This document shows, piece by piece, positions 50,125-60,403 of a stretch of DNA of 64,000 nucleotides (positions are counted from its first letter, which is position 1; every line of letters begins with the position of its first letter). The position numbers and the translations under genes were made by a program. The stretch is from Cruorifilaria tuberocauda. Its lineage: Eukaryota > Nematoda > Chromadorea > Rhabditida > Onchocercidae. The notes under the pieces were generated by a model. The model was not told the origin of the DNA. It worked only from the letters and a program-made list of their open reading frames with translations, and searched no databases. The DNA is taken from positions 98,000-161,999 of the forward strand of contig JABVXU010000092.1 in the NCBI GenBank assembly GCA_013365365.1. Direction: 5' to 3'.

Positions 50125-53100
50125 ATGGAGGAAGATTTCTTTATTACAGAATACATGAGCTGCGGGCGAGATGAATTGAAATGTACCATAAAAAAGTTAT
50201 ATTCAGATTTTATCGTTAATGAAATCACTCCAGATGGAACTGTTCTCGGTAAGTTTGGCTCTTCTTACTTCATATTGTTAATTACTTTGTCTATTGCCCA
50301 TGGTGTTGTTTTGTATATAGTTTGAATCGTTAAAGCTTATTTCACATATAACTGTTTGCATTATGCACTGTATTCCATCTCCGTGTGACTGAAAAATTTC
50401 CTATAGTAATTATTCACGGTTACGATATCTTGCAAATATTTCACCAATGAATAGGAGAGACTAGTTAAGTAGAATAATTAGCACATTTACGATATTTTTG
50501 CTTTTGGCATAAATAAAGATGATTTTCACCGTACATATTTGACGGTTTTCTCTATATTAACTGCTTCTTTCAGACGTATCTTTGCCATGTATAATAGAAG
50601 AAACCGTTAAGAGTAAAAAAATAAGGAATAACTGGGTGGGCATAAGTGATGTCTCTACTCCAGAACCTGTCACGCAAGAGCTTGTCTCGAAACTCAATGC
50701 TCTTCTCAACGATGAAATCAGCGTTGTCGAAATACCAATTGAAGTTGGCATGAATATTATTTTTAATTTAATTTCTTTTTTAATCTGCTTATCATGATGA
50801 TCAAATGGTACAAATGGAATACCTGTTCTATTTTTCTTATTTTATATATTCAGGATATGGATAAACAAAAGCGTACCCTTATACATAACTGGATACGCAA
50901 CCGATATAATGGCCTTTTAGATTCAGAAACAGTTGCCAGTGTTATTCGAGTTCTGGTATCGAATAAACGAATTAGGTAATTCAGTGTTGGTGGTGACAAC
51001 CTTCTTGAGTTGGAATGACAATGCATGCAGTTATATTCTACATTGTTGCAATTGCTGACCAAAATGTTCACAATTTCGAAAGTTATTTTTATTCAGTGTT
51101 GGTGATGACAACCTCATTTTAGAAAAAGAAAGACTTGGCCAGCAGATCGTCCCGACTATGTTCATTTTACATTATGTAAGGAAAACAAAGACACACATTA
51201 TGCACTTTCTGTGATTTCTAAGTTCTTGGGGTGAGTTTTTTTTATCGTACAGCGTTTTTGTTCGGAATATTTAATACATACATATATTAATACATATATT
51301 CGAAGTAGGATTTAGGATAAAAAACTCTTCATTTGGTATTTGTGGTACAAAAGATCGTCGAGCTGTCACAACACAACGAGTATCGTTGTATCGATGTGAA
51401 ATTGAACGATTGAAAGAGCTAAACGCTAAGCTACGCGGCATAAGGCTTACTGATTTTACTTCGAATTCGGAACCATGCAAATTAGGTGATCTTTGGGGAA
51501 ATAGATTCAAAATTATTTTAAGGTTAGTCATTTCATTCCATCAGGAAATTTTTTTTTTGATTTCGAAGCTTATCAATCGAAATTGTTTAGCGTGCTTAGC
51601 TTATCTCCGTTTGGAAAATGTTTAGTTTAAAATCATGCATTTATAGAGATATTCACCCGTTCAATGAAACTGATTTGATCAATAGGATTGATGGTTTCAA
51701 ATTGAACGGTTTCATCAATTATTATGGAACTCAGCGTTTTGGATCGTGCGCTTTTAATACCGCGGAAATCGGCATTGCAATTTTAAAGAAGCAATGGGAA
51801 GTCGCCTTAAAAGCAATCTTGAAACCACGAAATGCGCATGGTAAAAGTTTATTTCCTATGTTATGTTTGTTTCAGTCAAAAATTAGTGATCTTCAGGAAG
51901 CATCCGAGAAGCCCTAGATGAATGGAATAAATCGGGGAACGCTTCTGTTGCTTTGAAAAAGCTCATAGGCAGTCAGGTAAATATGGTTATCAATGTGTTA
52001 TAGGAAGCACTAATATTTCAATGTCTTGTCGTTGTTTTCAACTATCTGGAAAAAACCGAGAATTTTGGAATATAACGACAGATTCTTTTATAGCAATTCT
52101 TTATTAATTCTATTAATTCCAGGCATATGCTACCATTGAAGGGCAACTTTTATCATCTCTTAGTAAGAACAGATGCGATTTTCATGGTGCTTTATTAAAG
52201 TTAACTCGAAATACACGCAGTCTTTATGTTCATGCTTATCAGAGCTTGTTATGGAATAAGGTATTTATTCATTCTCACTGGCGTGCCTTAACATAAGTTA
52301 TGAGTTTTATTTCACCGTTTGTTTTTAATGTTTTGGATGCATTCATAGAATGTAATAATTGTACATCGAAGAATTAAAGCCTAATTAAAGGTTGTTACTC
52401 AACGTGTAAAAAAGAAGGGTATTCATGCTATCAGCGGTGACTTAAATCTTCGAGGTCAAATAATCAGGGATTTTGAAAACGAAGAGGTGGCTTTGCCTCT
52501 AGTATCAGGATCTGTTAAGTTTCCCAATAACGAAGGTTTATTTTAATTCTCTTTTTTTTGAAATTCGTTCACTGTTCTTATTGTGCTTGTAGACAGAGAG
52601 CTGACATTTTTTTAGCCGAAAATTTGCGGGCTTTTGTTTTGAACTCAGTCAACAATTCATGTTGTGATGATTTCACGAGTCGGACTTCGAGTTTTATTTA
52701 ATAAAGGAATTGGAATGATTAGTAAGTTAATTTTTAATTTCTGAAAGGTACACTTGCTGACGAATGACTATTATGAATGTTTTTTCAGTCCGAGATTGGT
52801 ATGCAGAAGTAATGGCTGAGGACGGCGTAACACTGGAGATGTTCGAAGTATTAGAGAAGCATGTTTATTAATATTTTTTCTACAAAGCAAAAATAAAAGG
52901 CTTTTCCAATAATTTGATTTATTACTAAATATTTGTATTTTTCTAGGGAATGGGCAATAGGCGATGTGATGCGTCCTCTTATAACCAAACCGCAGAGTGT
53001 GAAATATAAGATATTAACCTATCCCGAAGCCACGACACAATTGCAGGCAGATTTAAAGGGGCATATTGACTCAAAAAGTATTGGAACTGGCAACTTCCAT

Positions 53101-53488
53101 GCGGTGGCTTTAGAGTTTTCTTTGCCCTCAGGATCTTATGCTACCATCGCTTTACGCGAAATTACAAGGTTATTGGTTTTTGTTTTTGAAAATTTAAATG
53201 TATTCAAATGTAGTTATTCACTTGTTGGAAATTCTGCGAATATTTCTATACGTAGTATTTTTTCATCGGGTGACATTAACTGTCATATTACATGGCATGA
53301 TATAATTTGAGTTGGTAGACCTTATTTCACATTTCAGTAATTTGCAGTTTGTGTTTTTATTAAGCATTGTTGTCGCAGCCATAATTAGGTTCCTTACAAA
53401 GCTAGGTAATAAAAACTAAATTTATGTTAATAATAAACTTCTTTGCAGGTGTGATATGAGTAAATTGGCTCAGATGTCCATGGTTTAG
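50125..53488 (+). CDS. pus-7: Pseudouridylate synthase 7 (TruD/PUS7 family)
   Basis: Twelve exons, 50125-50248, 50574-50743, 50854-50975, 51123-51230, 51316-51522, 51647-51840, 51897-51976, 52123-52260, 52391-52535, 52789-52858, 52947-53168 and 53449-53488, give 539 residues. PUS7 isomerises uridine to pseudouridine in tRNAs, U2 snRNA and mRNAs. KKLYSDFIVNEI is near the N-terminus. The catalytic Asp is Asp188 in GICGTKDRRAVTTQR. INYYGTQRFG and RSLYVHAYQSLLWNK are further TruD signatures, and FSLPSGSYATIALREI is near the C-terminus. The N-terminus is shorter than in human PUS7, beginning almost directly with the fold. Intron 10 uses a GC donor (gcatgt at 52859), the only choice tested that keeps phase and family spacing. 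AATAAA is at 53637-53642, and FBXO7 starts about 200 bp later. Confidence 0.95.
50979..51114. repeat. 24-bp direct repeat within PUS7 intron 3
   Basis: The motif attcagtgttggtg then g/a then tgacaacct occurs at 50979-51002, just after the exon 3 donor, and at 51091-51114, just before the exon 4 acceptor, with one mismatch. Confidence 0.9.
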
Positions 53489-53842
53489 GGCGAAAAGAAT
53501 TTTATAAAATCTGTTCAGAATTTAAATAATTATTATGTATGAACGACAAGCAAATTATCATTATTGATGTTTGAAGCATTGTTTTAACTCAGAAACACCA
53601 CGCGATAAAAGTCGAAAAATTGTTGAACTGATCACAAATAAAGTTTACAAATAAGCTTACAGCTTTATTTCTTTAGATTTGTTCTCATCGTTCAATAGTG
53701 AATACTTTTTTGAAAGTTCGTCTCTAAGTTTGGTTCATTATATTTTCATTGATCGATCTAATCCATCGTTTGATCGGCGTATTATTTTAAATTCTAAAGA
53801 TGTAGTTTTAGATAATTACCGTAACAAATCAGATATTGGATA

Positions 53843-56715
53843 ATGAAATTGAGCGTTAAGAGTCCAGATGGCAAAATAGAGGTTTTCGATGGAGTTGATA
53901 ACTGGAGTTTCTCGAATTTGCGCCGTCAAGTAATGCAGCAGTTTAATTTAGAATGGTATGGAAGTAGCTGTTTTTATCTGCATTTTACGGTTTTATGTGT
54001 TCTGACGAGTATGAGTTATCTAAATTGATGGAACAATAATATTACCTTAGATCTTTAGGAATTTTTACGCAACTAATCCCGATTTCCAGCAACATGATTT
54101 GAATCTTTTAGGAATCCCATGTGCCCTTTCTAATCGTATAAGTCAACACCATCAGTGAGAGATAGTATATTAAATATGGGGAACTCCTGATGATTTTGTT
54201 TTCCCATAACCCAGTAGTGGTTTTAGTTCTTTCACTTTTTTATTTGTGGTAGTTTCAGTTTATTTAATTTCTTACGATACGTTTGGTTTCAGCGATTTTG
54301 TATTGTTTTTCGGTAGTCGTGAATTGCCAATAAATGATACAAAACTTTTTGAATCAAATATGGGATTCGTCAGTGGAGATCGCTTAAGATTGGTCGTAAG
54401 TAAAAAGGCGTAAGTTTTTCGCCTGTTTTTTCTTTATTCATGTATTTCATAGAAAACCAGTAATTTGAAGAGATTTGAAATAGTTTTTGTGAAAATTCCT
54501 TTCGAAAAAAGGACCGTTGTTAACTAGTGTAAGATCGTTTTAGTTGCTTAACGAGCTTTCTTAAACCATATCATAAATTCGGGTCTACTCTAAGAATGAC
54601 TAGATCATCAGTTATGATTTTGTTATTCAGAATTCCCACTACTGATGCCAGTGGAAGCTCTTCAGAAATTCGTGCAAAAACTAGAAGTAGCAGTTCAGAA
54701 AATGCGAAGAGAGATGAAACCGTTTTCGAAGTTGTGCTTAATGAAATGAAACGGAAAGGGTTTGAAGTAAATTCGTTTTTGCACTAGTTAGAACTAGTTT
54801 CACTTTTGATTATTCTGATAAATAAAAGACGATAATTGTTTTAACCTTGATACAGTCACACAATACAAATTGGCGGAAGATTTGCAATCCATCATTGGTT
54901 GGTGCCAATAAAACTTTGCCCATTAGAGGAATTCCAGCAGCCAATAACAGATCAGGAACGGTATAATTGGTGATATCTAAAAGAAATGACAGGAGAGAGG
55001 TTGGGACAATGAAAAGAAATAATGTGACTGGCTGCCATCCATCCTTCTTTTTCCTCCCCTCTCTCTCCTCTTCCCATTGTCAGAAAATAAATAAGTGATT
55101 AACTTTGTTAATTTCGGCAAATCATTGGAATAAGACGGGTTGAAGTTAGTTGACTGTCCCTTTTTTTCTATTTAGACTGGTATTCAGCGTTTGTGTACAA
55201 TATTCATGAAATCACGTTTTGCAAAACCATCCTTGTTTTCTTCTTTTATATTGTATTTCATTTATAACTGATTCAGTTTAACTGGCGTTTGCATAATTAA
55301 GATAGGATTTCCCTGTCTTCTCAACTCCAGTTTTTGCTTTGACAAAACATATTTGTAAGCTGAACTGATTTTAGCGCGTGGGACACCAAGATGATGATTC
55401 GCGTTGGACGTTTCGCCATTCGGGTTCAGTTCTTACTGTTGAGATCGACTTTCGTGTTTACAATGATCGACTGATGAAATATGTTCATGCTACTGCTAGC
55501 ATCTATCATCCTTCCGGTCGGCAGTTTCTGGAACCAGTTGTTTTAGAGGAAAAAAGCAATGATTTAAACAAGAAAATTTCCGAGTGTTTGGTTTCACCAT
55601 TGAAATTGGCGTTACTGGGACGTAAGGATTTAAACATGCTAAATATTTAAATGTATTTATTAATATTGCGGAAGTATTATTAACTAACTTAGGACCATGT
55701 TTGATTTTTGATTTGAGTATTTGAGGTACTTATTCGCAATGATTTTCAGTAATAATCAAAATCCATTCAAGTTATGCCATATTTTAATGTAATTCCAATT
55801 AAAAGCTGCTTGCAGAAGGTAGAACAAACAAGTTTGGAATGATAGCAGCATTCTTTTCTTGAGTATGTTACATCGTTTTCAAGATGCCAAATTCGCACTG
55901 AAAAATTTTCCAAGTTATACCCGAATGTCCTACCTGTTTAAGGATTAAAAAGCTTTTTTATTGTCATGGAATGTACATTGTAGCATATTTCATGTGAAAT
56001 TAACTGGCTCATACTCTCATGGGAAAGTAAATTTTTAGATGAAAATCCGTTCTTACGCTTACTTGGAATTGGCATAATAGCTGAATACGTGTTCGAGATG
56101 CTGGATGCAAAAAGTGTGTTACGATTAGAAAGAACAAATAAATATGCTTTTAAAATATGTCGAAGTCAAACGATGGAAAGGATCTGGAAACTTTTCTGTG
56201 GAAGGGACTTCGGGAAAGGTAACTAATTATTGTGTTTTTAAATTATGTTTCTTCAGTCCATTGATTAGAAAATTGAATAATTGCAAATTAAAATATTAGT
56301 TTTTGTCAATATAGATTTTATTTAAGATGCTCGTATATTAAAAAGAGAGTCATATCGCGAGGCATACAAAAGACTATATATCCGACATGTGCGAGAGTTT
56401 AATTTTCTGCGAAATCTGCTGGAACCTGATTCTCGCTGCGACGTTCCTGTTCATATATCTTCCAACATACTCCAACATCCAACGTACGGTCCTGATCCTG
56501 ATATTCCTGAAGGTCCATTTCAACCTCACTCTCATAACCCATACATTCCACCTTCAAATCCTTTTCCATTTTCTGCTCCAGGAAATCCTCTTGATCCCTT
56601 GTATGGTGGCGAATTGTTACCGAACCGTCCCGTTAGACCTAGAGGTATTCCTAGAGTGTTCCCCCACGGTCCTCATGCACCAAATCAGGGGAATATGTAT
56701 CGTCGTCTAATGTAA
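53843..56715 (+). CDS. FBXO7-like F-box protein (UBL, FP domain, F-box, Pro-rich tail)
   Basis: Seven exons, 53843-53955, 54293-54409, 54631-54766, 54856-54960, 55375-55621, 56039-56218 and 56327-56715, give 428 residues (human FBXO7 522). Residues 1-76 are a ubiquitin-like fold (VKSPDGKIEVFDGV to SGDRLRLVV). A Ser-rich linker leads to the FP/PI31-type domain (GHQDDDSRWTFRHSGSVLTV to SECLVSPLKLALLG, up to about 239). The F-box follows (GIGIIAEYVFEMLDAKSVLRL, about 245-270), then a Pro-rich tail (IPEGPFQPHSHN, NRPVRPRGIPRVFPHG) ending MYRRLM. FBXO7 is the substrate-binding subunit of an SCF ubiquitin ligase, binds PI31 and the proteasome, and supports mitophagy. Exon 2 has two GTAAGT donors 14 bp apart; only the second keeps frame. 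It begins 355 bp after the PUS7 stop, possibly co-transcribed. Confidence 0.9.
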
Positions 56716-57037
56716 TATGCACTGAATTCTGAATCCAGTAATCCGCTGAACGGGTGTATCTACATTTTACTCCAGTGCACTATTTTTACATGTTCGTTCA
56801 TATACTGATTTAATTAAGATCACAGTGAACTGCATAAACCTTGTCTGATGAAATTGTATGTTTGCAAACTAGAACCAATTTTTTATTCATTACCTCTATG
56901 ATCGGCGTTTGCTTATGATATTAGCAAAAACTAAGTAGGTAACTGGAAGGAATTTTTGGTGCGAGGATTTGATTTTTAATGTCGCATTCGGAATACCATA
57001 AATTGCCGAAATATATATTATTAACTGATATAAAAAG
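56716..57037. other. Intergenic gap
   Basis: The 3' UTR of the F-box gene and spacer. No coding sequence recognised. Confidence 0.6.
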
Positions 57038-57232
57038 ATGTGTAGCTGGCTAAATGGTTATTGGAATGAAAAAAAAGCGAAACGTAAAGTTAAAGGCATG
57101 TCTTTTTCCGCTCGTAAAAAAGCAGTATTAACGAATTCGGTTCAGGCATTTCTGGGCGATTCCATGAACTACTTTCAGAGCGCTAGAACTAACGGAAGTT
57201 TTAAGACAGTAGGAGTGGGTAAACGAGTTTGA
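57038..57232 (+). CDS. Small basic ORF, unrecognised
   Basis: An uninterrupted ATG frame of 64 residues, rich in Lys/Arg and aromatic residues (MCSWLNGYWNEKKAKRKVKG at its start, then SARKKAVLTNSVQAFLGD and NYFQSARTNGSF). Its composition is less AT-driven than chance frames nearby. It starts 323 bp after the F-box gene on the same strand, a spacing like that between PUS7 and FBXO7, so it may be a third cistron. No consensus acceptor is obvious directly before the ATG, and I recognise no family. Confidence 0.35.
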   Translation: MCSWLNGYWNEKKAKRKVKGMSFSARKKAVLTNSVQAFLGDSMNYFQSARTNGSFKTVGVGKRV

Positions 57233-60013
57233 TTGCTGAGCTCAGCTATACCTATAGCTGAGTACTTATGCAGGAATATCAATGGGCACTATGATGGACA
57301 GTGATGATCTATGGTAAAATTAATTGATATAGCTTTATTCGATTTTTTTTTTGAAGATGCAGAGCTGATTTCTATCTACTATTTCTGAATGAATATCACG
57401 AGTTCGCGAGTCCATTTTGTACGAATAAAGGGACCGTCTTTCATGGATTTGGCCTTAAGGGGATGAATAACCAATGAAAAAGTTATTGGACTTATTGCCA
57501 GCATATCTATGCATTATTTTCGGCAATCATATGTAGTTCCCAACTGTGTTTATTTGTCTAAACGGTTCATACCAAACAAGAAAATACTTCTAAAATTTGA
57601 TCGTTGATTCGGTTAATCCTTGGTACTGTTGTGGATTTTTTTTGATAACAATCTCGGATGTAAGTGGGGGCTCGAGATTGATAGAAGAATTATTTGGCTT
57701 TGACGCTGTAACATAACTAGGCTAAGTAATAATAATAGTGGATCAATAACTGCGTGCCTTCACGGCGATCTTGGTAGATGCTTCTCTATGTTATAATGCT
57801 TGTCATCGTTCCTTAAATTGACGGTTTTTGTGAAATTGACTCCTTCGAGAGATTCCTCCTGAAAGACACAGTTGGTGAGATCATTATTGCACATAATTGA
57901 TAGTGAGCAAAGGATTGCTTGGAGATTTATTTGGATGAAGTTGATTGTAACGTGGGGTCATCGGATGTTAGTGATTAGCTGCATTCTAGAGAATTTGTGT
58001 ATCAGAGGAAGTGAATGAGTTTATTGTAAGAGCAAAAAATCTGAAAGCAGCAATTATTATTGTTAACATATTCTCACAGTAGCAAACAAGCAAATCATAT
58101 GACAAAGAAATTTGAATTTGACCTTGGCAAAAAGAACAAGGAAAAATTGTTCATGTGCATTTTATTACTAATTATTTTATATGTTGGTGAAAGATCACTT
58201 TGCATGCAGTAAACTTTCCCACTTCATGGATATGGGTCGAGTCGTAATTTGAATGCCAACAATGTGCTATCATCTCATAACTATATGCATAATAGAAGTT
58301 GGACGCTATTCTATAACAATAACTTCTGCTGATCGCTATCTCAATTTTAGTCTCACTTTCATTGTTAAATTGAACTCTTGATTGATGAAACTTCATGAAT
58401 CTTCGGGATTCATAACTTCCATTCTGCAATTGCTTATTAGCATTATTAATATACCAATGAGGTTCTTCCTTGGGAAAAGTATTATTTGAAGCTAGCATAA
58501 AGGATAATGTGTAACAGCAGCCATTTTAATCATTGTTTACATCGCTCCTTTTATTATGTATACGTCCTTTTTCTTCTAAGACAGTCTGACATTGTTGGGA
58601 GCAAAAAAACTCGAAAGAGTCTCCAGCTGTTGCAGAAAATCCGAAAATGTAAACATTTAATGTCAATTAATGGCAGACAAGCTCCTAATGAAATTATTGA
58701 AAGATGAGGTAACCTGGAAAGTAACTGGAAGCTATACTAGTTACCAAGGGAACCGAATCCGTATTAGTTTCAGAGTGCTTCATTAATTGAAAATGTGGCG
58801 GTATAAATAGAACGTAGAGAAACATCTATGCATGATTTTAAAATATTATCATTTCAACTTCGAAGGGGAAATTTCGCTTTTGAATTTCTACTAACTCGAT
58901 CTTCAGGGTTTTTTCTTATTTGCTTTCATGCATATTTATTTCATCTTCATTGATTATCCAACAAACACAATACCTTGCAGAAGAAAAAAAGTTCATATTT
59001 AATATGAATAATTTCAAGAGTGCTAAACTTTCATTTTGATTTTTGTGTGAGTGCGGAGGAAGAGCTATCAGGGAAATAGGAAATCATTGTTAATCATTAG
59101 TTAGCTGTTTTATCTTGCGCTCTCTGATGATGACTCAATCCGAGTGATCAAAAAAACCTAATAAGCTGACAAGTTATCCATGATATTTCCATGCTATCGA
59201 AGTATAGAAATGAAGTTTTTCTGTGAAATACCATCATCATCATAACGGGTTAGTGAGTATTTCTCTTAGCGATGCCTAACTCGATTCCATGAATATAAAA
59301 AGCACCTTCGCTGCCATGCTCCCTTCTCTCTTGTGCTGAAAAAGTGAAATATTAAATGTTTTGGAATGCATTATGGCGAGCAGTGAAATATAAAAGATAA
59401 GCAAATATTACAAAATGATAATAATTCATGTTTAAATCCCTTATCATCATCATACATTCCGTCTGATAAGTGAAATCAGTTTTCCTAGCAACTATCGTAT
59501 ATAAAATTATTTTATTTTTCACATACATCTTTGTTAATTCTTTTGATTTTTTCTTTTCCGCAGCAATTCGAATATTTCCAAACACTTCAATGCGAAATTT
59601 CGCTTCGGGTAAAAATTGTTTGTGAAATGTTATGGAGGTAGGACAGAGAATTTTAATAGAGCTAAAGAGTTAGCAGCAATAGCTGACCCTTAACAATGCT
59701 CAAAGAGGTGAAGGAACTGGTTCTACATTTCTCTAGTCTTTCCAATCTTGTTTTAACATTCATCAGTTCTTATTCAAATATTCAGAATTTTTATTGTTAT
59801 TATCATTCATTTCTAATTTTCATGTTTCGCATTAAATTATTGCTGTATCATTTTGTACGAAGAAATCTGAATAGAAAAGTTTTCGCGTATGGAAATGTTG
59901 AGTTGACGTTTGAGTATGTAATGTTATTTGCGGCACATTAAGATGTCTTATACTTTATTATCCATGCATTGTATAAATAGTGAAATGATACATATGAAAA
60001 ATTGATCATAAGC
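57233..60013. other. Intergenic
   Basis: AT-rich sequence without recognised genes. The longest ATG frame is 108 codons on the minus strand at 58498-58172, with no motif. A plus frame of 81 codons at 59696-59941 also lacks support. Confidence 0.5.
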
Positions 60014-60021
60014 TATAAAAG
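60014..60021 (+). promoter_or_regulatory. TATA-box-like element
   Basis: The sequence tataaaag is an exact strong TATA match, 20 bases before the ATG at 60041. That is close for a TSS-positioning TATA box, so a chance match in AT-rich DNA is quite possible. Confidence 0.2.
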
Positions 60022-60040
60022 TCATGGGAATTATGAAAAA

Positions 60041-60403
60041 ATGAACACGGGAGTTATTAGAAATATATCGAGCAAAGGCGCTAAAAAGTGAGTTTTTCGA
60101 AGATTTCGAAACTTTGTTGAACAATTTTGAAGCCATACAAAATTTCCACATCCAACAATTCAAAACAATTCATTTAATTTTATTTTTGTCGTTTGTCTTT
60201 CCGTCAAATACCATCTGAAATTCTCCTTTACTGATTTAAAATATAACAGCTTGGTACAATGGAATTAAAGAAATTCCTTTTCTTCTCACCTGCTTTAATG
60301 CTTATACTGATCTATCGCCTGATTCCATTTCCTTCCTGCTACTTATTTCAGATATCCTATTTATCCGCTTCCTGATGTGAAGGAAGTTCCTTTGAAACTT
60401 TAA
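60041..60403 (+). CDS. Possible spliced 32-residue microprotein
   Basis: ATG frame 60041-60087 ends at the strong donor gtgagt and joins in phase 2 to 60352-60403, preceded by ttatttcag, ending in TAA. The product begins MNTGVIRNISSKGAKK and ends YPIYPLPDVKEVPLKL. The second exon has a Pro-rich, non-random composition that looks like a genuine C-terminus. Upstream the frame is open only back to a TGA at 59981-59983. It may be a complete microprotein or the 3' end of a longer gene whose other exons I missed. No family recognised. Confidence 0.35.
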
